64,000 nt of DNA from Dyadobacter jejuensis (lineage in GTDB: Bacteria; Bacteroidota; Bacteroidia; Cytophagales; Spirosomataceae): the NCBI RefSeq assembly GCF_003149085.1, contig NZ_QGDT01000002.1:62001-126000 (forward strand), given 5' to 3'. A model generated the notes under the pieces. It was not told where the DNA came from. It did not search any database and saw nothing but the letters and a program-made list of their open reading frames with translations. Within the stretch, counting starts at the first letter, position 1; every line of letters begins with the position of its first letter. This document shows, one piece after another, positions 53,361 to 60,350 of this stretch. A program made the translations under genes and the position numbers.

Positions 53361-54623
53361 ATGTTAGAATTAAAATCATTAAAACATACAATAACAATGA
53401 CTCGGCATATCGAAATGCTGGACGCATTATTCAAATACGCAACGGAAGGGATTGTGGTCGTGAATAAAGAAGGCGTCATTGTAAAACTTAATCCCAAGGC
53501 CGTAAAACTATTCGGCTACACGGAACAAGAACTTACGGGCAAAAAAATAGAAGTACTCATACCACAACGTCATGCTGTCGACCATCAAAAACACCGGGCC
53601 AAATATTTCAATGCTCCCAGAGCTCGTGGTATGGGAGGCCTTCTCGATCTCTTTGCCAAAAGAAAGGATGGTAGTGAGTTTCCTGTAGAAGTAAGCCTTA
53701 GTCCTTTTAAGACCAGTGAAGGTGATTTTGTAGTAAGTTTTATCATAGATATAACAGACCGTAAAACTCAGGAGTCACTGATAGCCCAGGCCAATCAGCA
53801 AATAACCAAACTGAATGAAGAGTTGGAAGATCGTGTACAACGTAGGACCCAAGAACTGGCTTTGGCTATCAAAAAGGTGGAACAGTCGCAGGAGGAAGTG
53901 ATGCGGGCACTCAAAAAAGAACGGGAACTCAACAATATGAAGAGCCAGTTCGTTACCATAGCCTCTCATGAATTCCGCACTCCACTGGCCACTATTTTGT
54001 CTTCAGCCTCACTGATAGGGCGTTATCAAACATCTGAAGAGGAAGACAAACGTAAAAAACACGTTCTTAGAATAAAATCGGCGGTGACCAATCTTACAGA
54101 AATCCTCAATGACTTTCTGTCTCTGGGGAAGCTGGAAGAGGGTCAAGTGAAGGTCGTCTATGTAGAAACCGACTTGCCTCAATACTTTGGTGGCCTCATT
54201 GAAGAAATTAAGGGGCTGTGTAAAAAAGGGCAAAAAATTCACTTTTTACATACTGGCATTGATGCCGTTTGGCTCGACAAGCAGTTGCTGAAGAATATTA
54301 TTATCAATCTATTATCCAATTCCATCAAGTACTCCGAACCCGACACCAACATCCAATTGCATGTAGAAGCCACCGAAGAGCGGATCCAAATCACCCTGCA
54401 GGACGAGGGAATAGGAATCCCTGATGTGGATAAGGACCATATCTTCGATCGGTTTTATAGGGCCAAAAATGCTGGAAATGCGCAAGGTACGGGCCTAGGC
54501 CTCAATATTGTGCACCATTATGTGGAGCTTCTGGGCGGAAGCATATCCTTTACCAGTGAAATGGGTGTGGGTACCCGATTCGAGGTGATTATTCCCAATC
54601 ATCAAGCTGACCATGAAGCTTAA
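53361..54623 (+). CDS. PAS-domain histidine kinase, FixL-like layout
   Basis: This is a 420-residue soluble kinase. Residues ~15-135 are one PAS domain with DGSEFPVEVSLSPFKTSEG. A coiled-coil (residues ~140-195) leads to HisKA with His203 in IASHEFRTPLATIL. The ATPase domain has NIIINLLSNSIKYS, DEGIGIPDVDKDH and AQGTGLGLNIVHHYVEL. In the PAS F-helix region, LIPQRHAVDHQKHRAKYF places His75 where rhizobial FixL has its haem ligand, but that histidine is also common in haem-free PAS domains. The regulator gene follows 45 bp later, so the two form a two-component pair. An alternative start at 53397 would remove 12 residues. Confidence 0.92.
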   Translation: MLELKSLKHTITMTRHIEMLDALFKYATEGIVVVNKEGVIVKLNPKAVKLFGYTEQELTGKKIEVLIPQRHAVDHQKHRAKYFNAPRARGMGGLLDLFAKRKDGSEFPVEVSLSPFKTSEGDFVVSFIIDITDRKTQESLIAQANQQITKLNEELEDRVQRRTQELALAIKKVEQSQEEVMRALKKERELNNMKSQFVTIASHEFRTPLATILSSASLIGRYQTSEEEDKRKKHVLRIKSAVTNLTEILNDFLSLGKLEEGQVKVVYVETDLPQYFGGLIEEIKGLCKKGQKIHFLHTGIDAVWLDKQLLKNIIINLLSNSIKYSEPDTNIQLHVEATEERIQITLQDEGIGIPDVDKDHIFDRFYRAKNAGNAQGTGLGLNIVHHYVELLGGSISFTSEMGVGTRFEVIIPNHQADHEA

Positions 54624-54668
54624 TGCATCAACGACTATTCTGACTCATTACAAACGTACCATCCAAAA

Positions 54669-55733
54669 GTGGAAACAAAAAAAATACTATTAATTGAAGA
54701 TAATCCAGAAATGCGCGAAAACACAGCCGAAATTCTGGAGCTAGCCAATTATACCGTCCTCACCGCCACCAATGGCAAAGAGGGCGTTCAAATGGCCCAA
54801 GAATCGTCACCTGATCTCATTATTTGTGACATTATGATGCCCGAATTGGATGGCTATGGGGTGTTACACCTGCTGGGGAAAGACGATACCACCACCGGGA
54901 TTCCGTTTGTATTCCTAACGGCCAAGGTCGAAAAAGACGATTATCGCAAAGGAATGACTATGGGAGCCGACGATTATCTGACCAAACCCTACGACGATAT
55001 AGAACTGCTCAATGCCGTGGAAATGAGGCTACAAAAGAGTGAAAGGCTCAAGAAAAAATTCGAAAGAACCGCCGATGGGCTCGACGAATTTATACAGGAA
55101 GCCAAATCTTTGGACCTTATTGCCAAACTTGCAGAAGGTAAAAAAGTAAAAACGCTCAAGAAAAAAGAAACGATCTACACGGAAGGCAGCTTCCCTTCCA
55201 ACATCTTTTTCCTTCAAAAAGGAAAGGTCAAGGCATATAAGTCCAACGATTATGGCAAGGAGTTTATAACCGACCTATATAAGGAAGGAGATTTTTTTGG
55301 ATACCTTGACTTGCTCCAAGGAAACCCTTATCAAGAAACCGCCATTACCTTCGAAAACACCGAAGTAGCCATTATTCCTAAGGAAGATTTTTTTAATCTG
55401 CTTCAAGGAAATCGGGATGTAGCAACCAAGTTTATCAAGATGCTCTCCAATGAGATTAAAGATCGAGAAGAACGTCTCCTCCAGCTGGCCTACAATTCGG
55501 TTCGTAAACGGGTGGCTCAGGCACTCGTCGTGCTCGTTCAAAGATACCAAGACGATAAAAACAAATTATTCTCCATTTCCATTACCCGCGAGGACATTGC
55601 GGCTATGGCTGGTACCGCCACCGAAACGGTAATTAGGACCTTATCCGACTTTAAAGAAGAGAAACTTGTGGATATGAAAGGAAGCTTAATCACCGTACTG
55701 GAATATGACAAGCTCCTGAGACTTCGAAACTGA
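54669..55733 (+). CDS. Receiver-cNMP-Crp fusion response regulator
   Basis: This is a 354-residue protein with a receiver domain (residues 1-~122; ILLIEDNPEMREN, phospho-acceptor Asp54 in LIICDIMMPELDGYG, KPYDDIELLNAVE) fused to a Crp/FNR-type effector domain (~155-275) and winged helix (~280-345). The recognition helix ETVIRTL keeps Glu319 and Arg323, the residues that read TGA half-sites in this family. The only cysteine is Cys53, so it cannot carry an FNR-type 4Fe-4S cluster, and the cAMP-contact Arg-Ser pair is not apparent. Phosphorylation by the adjacent kinase is the likely input. The start is a GTG at 54669. It is a good candidate to bind the three nearby palindromes. Confidence 0.93.
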   Translation: METKKILLIEDNPEMRENTAEILELANYTVLTATNGKEGVQMAQESSPDLIICDIMMPELDGYGVLHLLGKDDTTTGIPFVFLTAKVEKDDYRKGMTMGADDYLTKPYDDIELLNAVEMRLQKSERLKKKFERTADGLDEFIQEAKSLDLIAKLAEGKKVKTLKKKETIYTEGSFPSNIFFLQKGKVKAYKSNDYGKEFITDLYKEGDFFGYLDLLQGNPYQETAITFENTEVAIIPKEDFFNLLQGNRDVATKFIKMLSNEIKDREERLLQLAYNSVRKRVAQALVVLVQRYQDDKNKLFSISITREDIAAMAGTATETVIRTLSDFKEEKLVDMKGSLITVLEYDKLLRLRN

Positions 55734-55755
55734 GGCCCCTATCATTGGGGGCCTT
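55733..55755. terminator. Hairpin between the regulator gene and lpxB
   Basis: A 7-bp GC-rich stem (55733-55739 and 55748-55754) with an 8-nt loop overlaps the regulator stop codon and lies 8 bp from the convergent lpxB stop. There is no U tract, so the terminator call is tentative. Confidence 0.45.
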
Positions 55756-55762
55756 AGGGTCC

Positions 55763-56881
55763 TCATTTCTGGGTTTCGGTAAGGTATTGTACCATCAATC
55801 TTCCTGCCTGCTGGGAAGCCCCTCCTCTCCCTACCAGTTCTTGAAGCCGTTTGTAGTCGGACAATAAGTGGGTTCTCTTCTTGCCACCTTTTAAAATAGC
55901 GCCCAGTTCCGAAGTTAGGTGGTCCTGATTCAGATCCTGCTGTATCAGCTCACGTACCACCTCCCGGTCCATGATCAGGTTAACCAAAGATATATACCGC
56001 ACCTTAATCACCGCTTTGGCAATGGCATAGGATATCCCGCTGGTTCGGTAACATACCACTTCTGGTACGTTGAGTAGGGCGGTTTCGAGGGTAGCCGTTC
56101 CCGAAGTTACTAAGGCCGCCTCTGCGATGGCTAGCAAATTATAAGTATCTTCATATACAATACTGCAGTCGAATTGAGCCAGATATGGCTCATATAACGC
56201 CGGAGGAAGATTCCTAATACCCGCTATCACGAACTGATGGTTAGGAAAAGCCTCTCTAACGCGCAGCATCTCCGACAACATAGCCTCCACCTCCTGCTTA
56301 CGGCTCCCTGGCAACAAGGCGACCACCGGACGGGAGTCGATACCGTTCAACGATCTAAAGTCTGGATTTGGGTTAAAGGCCTCGATGGCATCCATCAATG
56401 GGTTCCCTACATAATCGACCCGATAATCGAACTTCTTGTAAAAATCAATTTCGAAAGGGAAAATAACGAACATACGATCGATATTTTTTTTAATGGCCCA
56501 GGCTCTTCCCTGGTTCCACGCCCATAATTTCGGAGAAATGTAATAGAAAGTCCGGAAGCCATTTTTCTTGGCAAATTTTGCCATCCGTAAGTTAAAACCG
56601 GGATAGTCTATCAATATGAGTACGTCGGGTTGATAGTCCCGAATGTCGGCCTTGCATTTTCGAAGATAACCGGCAATTTTATGCAGATTAAGGATTACCT
56701 CCAAAAACCCCATAAAGGCCGTTTGTTGGTAATGAGTCAATAACTTTAAGCCTTCTGCCTCCATCAGGTCCCCCCCCCAGCCTCTAAAATCGGCTTGGGG
56801 GTCGCTTTCTTTGATCCCTTTTATGAGGTTGGCCCCATGCAGATCGCCCGAACGCTCTCCGGCAATAATAAAGTATTTCAT
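55763..56881 (-). CDS. lpxB: Lipid-A-disaccharide synthase LpxB
   Basis: This is a 372-residue GT19 glycosyltransferase joining lipid X and UDP-diacylglucosamine in lipid A synthesis at the inner membrane. It begins MKYFIIAGERSGDLHGANLI, the family start. DVLILIDYPGFNLRMAKFAK, VALLPGSRKQEVEAML and SGTATLETALLNVPEVVCYR are hallmark segments. The sequence coding residues ~36-39 contains an uninterrupted run of nine G on its own strand (complement of 56770-56778). Loss or gain of a G there would end the protein early. queD starts upstream on the same strand with 36 bp between them, so both may be cotranscribed. Confidence 0.94.
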   Translation of the reverse strand: MKYFIIAGERSGDLHGANLIKGIKESDPQADFRGWGGDLMEAEGLKLLTHYQQTAFMGFLEVILNLHKIAGYLRKCKADIRDYQPDVLILIDYPGFNLRMAKFAKKNGFRTFYYISPKLWAWNQGRAWAIKKNIDRMFVIFPFEIDFYKKFDYRVDYVGNPLMDAIEAFNPNPDFRSLNGIDSRPVVALLPGSRKQEVEAMLSEMLRVREAFPNHQFVIAGIRNLPPALYEPYLAQFDCSIVYEDTYNLLAIAEAALVTSGTATLETALLNVPEVVCYRTSGISYAIAKAVIKVRYISLVNLIMDREVVRELIQQDLNQDHLTSELGAILKGGKKRTHLLSDYKRLQELVGRGGASQQAGRLMVQYLTETQK

Positions 56882-56917
56882 GGCTTTCGGGTTTTAAATC
56901 AATTACGAACCACTCGT

Positions 56918-57337
56918 TCATTCCCCATAGTATTCCACGTAGTTCTTGGGGGTTTCTACCAACTTAATATAATGCAATTGGGCCTGAGAAGCCGCCGCTT
57001 TAATGGCTGGATCCAATATTTTCCAAATCTCCATGACAAAAATTTCGCAAGACGCCATTTTTCCTTGCATAAAATCGACATCGAGATTCAGGTTTTTATG
57101 ATCCACTTTGTCGATGATCGTAGCCTTTACGATATCGCCAAGCACCTTTAGGTCAATGACAAACCCCGTGTCCGGATCGGGTAGCCCTTTTACGGTAACG
57201 TACAGATCAAAATTATGCCCATGCCAGTTATTATTGGCGCAAGGGCCAAATACCTCTTGGTTTTTTTCGTCCGACCACTTTGGATTAAACAATCGGTGCG
57301 CCGCATTAAAATGCTCTTTTCTCGTTATATAAATCAT
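56918..57337 (-). CDS. queD: QueD / 6-pyruvoyl-tetrahydropterin synthase family enzyme
   Basis: This is a 139-residue T-fold enzyme, probably 6-carboxy-5,6,7,8-tetrahydropterin synthase in queuosine precursor synthesis. The zinc ligands are His14 (HFNAAHRL), His39 and His41 (NWHGHNF), and Cys33 is the catalytic cysteine. Later, DLKVLGDIVKATIIDKVDHKN and a Glu near the C-terminus fit the active site. The HGHN form also resembles pterin synthases, so a tetrahydropterin role is an alternative. I start at the ATG at 57337, supported by AAGAAGGAAGG just upstream and an exact -7 element (57375-57368) that lies beyond a longer start at 57370. Confidence 0.85.
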   Translation of the reverse strand: MIYITRKEHFNAAHRLFNPKWSDEKNQEVFGPCANNNWHGHNFDLYVTVKGLPDPDTGFVIDLKVLGDIVKATIIDKVDHKNLNLDVDFMQGKMASCEIFVMEIWKILDPAIKAAASQAQLHYIKLVETPKNYVEYYGE

Positions 57338-57367
57338 AATTATGCCTTCCTTCTTAAAAATTGAGTA

Positions 57368-57375
57368 CAAAATTA
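57368..57375 (-). promoter_or_regulatory. -7 promoter element (TAATTTTG) of queD
   Basis: On the minus strand 57375-57368 reads TAATTTTG, an exact TAnnTTTG. The transcript would begin near 57363 and carry a purine-rich Shine-Dalgarno-like AAGGAAGG before the ATG at 57337, which is unusual for this phylum. Confidence 0.5.
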
Positions 57376-57445
57376 CAGCTTGTATTGGTAGTTTTACGTT
57401 TCCTTATCGTATTAAGTAAATTAATACTTGGGTCTATTAAGGGGG

Positions 57446-57470
57446 GATCGGGCCGCGAGACGGCCCGATC
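57446..57470. repeat. GC-rich palindrome between divergent queD and hldD
   Basis: A perfect 10-bp inverted repeat (57446-57455 and 57461-57470) with loop CGAGA stands in an otherwise AT-rich divergent gap. It does not follow a gene end, so a terminator role would be odd; an operator or leader hairpin for hldD is possible. Confidence 0.6.
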
Positions 57471-57561
57471 ACGATCACAACAAGTTGATTACAAGCAATA
57501 TAACCAGCTTAAAAGTTAAACGTAAAGGACAAAATATAAATAGTAAGAAAACCATATCGAT

Positions 57562-58527
57562 ATGATCATAGTTACAGGAGCGGCCGGTTTCATTGGAAGT
57601 GGGCTCATCAGTACCCTCAATGCACAGGGCTTCAAAAGCATCATTGCCGTAGATGATTTTGGGCAAATCCAAAAGGCCGAAAACTTAGAAGGAAAAATCA
57701 TTCAAGAAAAAGTGGAGCGCGACGATCTATTCACTTGGCTTGAACAGAACTATAAAGACGTTGAATTTATCTTCCATATTGGTGCACGTACCGATACCAC
57801 GGAATTTGACAAGGCTATTTTCGACAAACTGAATGTCAATTTTTCGAAAGACCTATGGAAAAGTTGCGTTAAATATCAGATACCCCTAGTCTATGCCTCA
57901 TCGGCGGCCACTTATGGGCTTGGTGAGCTGGGTTACGACGACAACGAAGCTTTAATCCCCCAGCTGAAACCATTGAACCCCTACGGAGATTCCAAAAATG
58001 ATTTTGACATTTGGGCCCTAGAGCAAAAAGAAAAACCCTTCTTCTGGGTAGGATTGAAGTTCTTTAATGTTTATGGCCCCAACGAATTCCACAAAGCCCG
58101 TATGGCTTCGGTGATCTACCATGCCTTTAACCAGATTAAGGCTACCAGCAAAATGAAGCTCTTCCGTTCACATCATCCTGAATTTAAGGATGGCGAACAG
58201 ATGCGGGATTTCATTTATGTAAAAGACCTTATCGATGTATGCCTTTATTTTATGCACCACCGACAGGACTCGGGCATCTATAACCTAGGAAGTGGACAAG
58301 CACGTACCTTCAAAGACCTGGTGATTAACACCTTTAAGGCCATGGACAAGACCCCCGAGATAGAATTCATTGATACCCCAATAGATATACGGGATAAATA
58401 TCAATATTTTACAGAAGCCAACATGGCCAAGTTAAGGGCTATTGGTTATGACCGCCCTTTCCACACCCTGGAGCAAGGTGTAGAAGATTATGTCAAGAAT
58501 TATTTAATCCCTCACCGATATCTGTAA
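57562..58527 (+). CDS. hldD: ADP-glyceromanno-heptose 6-epimerase
   Basis: This is a 321-residue short-chain dehydrogenase-type epimerase (HldD/RfaD) that makes ADP-L-glycero-D-manno-heptose for the LPS inner core. The NADP-binding motif is GAAGFIGSG at residues 6-14. IFHIGARTDTTEFD, YASSAATYG and the catalytic Tyr-x3-Lys in NPYGDSKNDFD follow, then FFNVYGPNEFHKARMASVIY, all HldD hallmarks. Its presence implies heptose-containing LPS. It is divergent from queD and is followed by a structured 276-bp gap before sufB. Confidence 0.93.
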   Translation: MIIVTGAAGFIGSGLISTLNAQGFKSIIAVDDFGQIQKAENLEGKIIQEKVERDDLFTWLEQNYKDVEFIFHIGARTDTTEFDKAIFDKLNVNFSKDLWKSCVKYQIPLVYASSAATYGLGELGYDDNEALIPQLKPLNPYGDSKNDFDIWALEQKEKPFFWVGLKFFNVYGPNEFHKARMASVIYHAFNQIKATSKMKLFRSHHPEFKDGEQMRDFIYVKDLIDVCLYFMHHRQDSGIYNLGSGQARTFKDLVINTFKAMDKTPEIEFIDTPIDIRDKYQYFTEANMAKLRAIGYDRPFHTLEQGVEDYVKNYLIPHRYL

Positions 58528-58669
58528 CGTGTTGAGCCCAACGGTTAAGCATCGCTAAGGATTAGCTATGGCCAACGGGCACCAAAGGCCGCCAGCAGCC
58601 GGGATGGCCGAAAGACCTTATAGGCGTAAATAGGGCCTTTCTCAGCCCAAAATCTGGATCTAATAGGCC

Positions 58670-58716
58670 AAATGCTGACATAAGATATGATATTGGTCAT
58701 AACTTTGTCAGCATTT
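58670..58716. terminator. Long hairpin between hldD and sufB
   Basis: An 11-bp perfect stem (58670-58680 and 58706-58716) encloses an inner stem (TATGA with TCATA), followed by TTTGTATAATTTTG. It is probably the hldD terminator, although it is 143 bp from that stop. The first part of the gap (58528-58669) holds nothing I can identify. Confidence 0.55.
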
Positions 58717-58721
58717 TTGTA

Positions 58722-58729
58722 TAATTTTG
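58722..58729 (+). promoter_or_regulatory. -7 promoter element (TAATTTTG) of sufB
   Basis: TAATTTTG is an exact TAnnTTTG, 75 bp before the sufB ATG. It lies six bases after the hairpin at 58670-58716, so transcription would start just after that structure. Confidence 0.5.
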
Positions 58730-58803
58730 GGCCTTTTATTAAACTCATCATAGCGACTCGGTGTTACACCACTAGTAATATCATTGCGATGAATCATTAG
58801 ACT

Positions 58804-60249
58804 ATGAGCAAAGAAGAAGAATTGTTGGAAGAAATCACCAGTTCGGAATATAAATATGGCTTTGTCACCAATATTGAAGCAGACGAAGCCCCTCCGGGAC
58901 TGAACGATGATATCATTCGTTTTATATCTGCCAAGAAAAACGAACCAGATTGGATGCTACAATGGAGGCTCAAGGCCTATCATCATTGGTTAGGAATGAC
59001 TGAGCCCAAATGGCCCAATGTTCACTATCCAGAGATCCGATTCGATGAAATTAAATACTACTCGGCGCCCAAGAAAAAGAAACCCGTCGAAAGTTTGGAC
59101 GATATCGATCCCGAACTTAGGGATACTTTTGAGCGTTTAGGAATCTCTTTGAATGAACAAAAGAGAATTTCAGGAATAGCGGTGGATGCTGTAATGGACT
59201 CCGAATCGGTATTCACTACCTTTAAAGAATCTTTAAAGGAAAAGGGTATTATTTTTTGCTCAATCAGCGAGGCCATTCGAGAGCATCCTGATCTGGTAAA
59301 AAAATACCTTGGATCGGTAGTACCTCCTAAAGATAATTATTATGCAGCGTTAAATTCGGCGGTATTCTCCGATGGATCCTTCGTATACATCCCTAAAGGG
59401 GTGCGTTGTCCTATGGAGCTCTCTACCTATTTCCGTATCAATGCAGCCGGAACTGGGCAGTTTGAAAGAACTTTAATTATTGGCGACGTGGATAGCCACG
59501 TTAGTTATTTGGAAGGATGTACCGCTCCGATGCGGGACGAAAACCAGCTTCATGCGGCCGTTGTTGAGATTTTTGCGCATGAAGGTGCCAATGTCAAATA
59601 CTCTACAGTCCAAAATTGGTACCCTGGCGACAAAGATGGCAAAGGGGGGATTTACAATTTTGTAACTAAGAGGGGCCTATGTGATGGTGCTCATTCCAAG
59701 ATCTCCTGGACTCAGGTAGAAACCGGATCGGCCATTACCTGGAAATACCCATCGGTAATTCTTAAAGGGGACCATTCCATTGGAGAGTTCTACTCCGTGG
59801 CCGTGACCAACAATATGCAACAAGCCGATACCGGAACCAAGATGATCCATATTGGTAAAAACACCAAGAGCCGTATCGTATCGAAGGGTATTTCGGCGGG
59901 TAAGAGTCAAAACTCCTACCGAGGGTTGGTAGAAGTATTTAAGCGCGCCGACAAAGCACGTAACTTCTCACAATGCGATTCCTTACTCCTTGGAGATAAA
60001 TGTGGAGCTCATACCTTCCCCTATATAGAAGTGAGCAATCCTTCCGCTACCGTGGAGCACGAAGCTACTACTTCTAAGATTGGAGAGGATATCCTTTTTT
60101 ATTGCAACCAACGGGGTATCCCTACGGAGCAAGCCGTAGCACTTATCGTGAATGGATATGCCAAGGAGGTACTCAACCAACTTCCTATGGAGTTTGCGGT
60201 AGAAGCCCAAAAGTTACTTGAAATTAGTCTGGAGGGAAGTGTGGGATAA
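58804..60249 (+). CDS. sufB: Fe-S cluster assembly scaffold SufB
   Basis: This is a 481-residue SufB, the scaffold on which the SufBCD complex builds iron-sulfur clusters. Family segments include [60 protein letters not shown], and the C-terminal [19 protein letters not shown] with [19 protein letters not shown]. The cysteine of YLEGCTAP and the histidine in VEHEATT are typical. A UUCG terminator follows 34 bp later, and an unrelated antiporter gene comes next, so sufC, sufD and sufS must lie elsewhere, which is unusual. Confidence 0.96.
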   Translation: MSKEEELLEEITSSEYKYGFVTNIEADEAPPGLNDDIIRFISAKKNEPDWMLQWRLKAYHHWLGMTEPKWPNVHYPEIRFDEIKYYSAPKKKKPVESLDDIDPELRDTFERLGISLNEQKRISGIAVDAVMDSESVFTTFKESLKEKGIIFCSISEAIREHPDLVKKYLGSVVPPKDNYYAALNSAVFSDGSFVYIPKGVRCPMELSTYFRINAAGTGQFERTLIIGDVDSHVSYLEGCTAPMRDENQLHAAVVEIFAHEGANVKYSTVQNWYPGDKDGKGGIYNFVTKRGLCDGAHSKISWTQVETGSAITWKYPSVILKGDHSIGEFYSVAVTNNMQQADTGTKMIHIGKNTKSRIVSKGISAGKSQNSYRGLVEVFKRADKARNFSQCDSLLLGDKCGAHTFPYIEVSNPSATVEHEATTSKIGEDILFYCNQRGIPTEQAVALIVNGYAKEVLNQLPMEFAVEAQKLLEISLEGSVG

Positions 60250-60282
60250 TATCCACACACCGATAAAAAAGTTATAAACAAG

Positions 60283-60308
60283 AGCCTTTGATTCGTCAAA
60301 GGCTTTTT
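60283..60308 (+). terminator. Rho-independent terminator of sufB
   Basis: A 9-bp perfect stem (60283-60291 and 60296-60304) with a TTCG tetraloop ends in a run of five T. It begins 34 bp after the sufB stop. A possible longer start of the next gene at 60288 falls inside it and is therefore unlikely. Confidence 0.93.
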
Positions 60309-60350
60309 GTATTTTATTGGCCAAGAATAATTGGTAAACTAAAATTTTGC

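Noticed and set aside
60288..60350. Longer N-terminus of the antiporter from 60288
   Set aside because: That start lies within the sufB terminator stem, and the extra residues are not membrane-protein-like.
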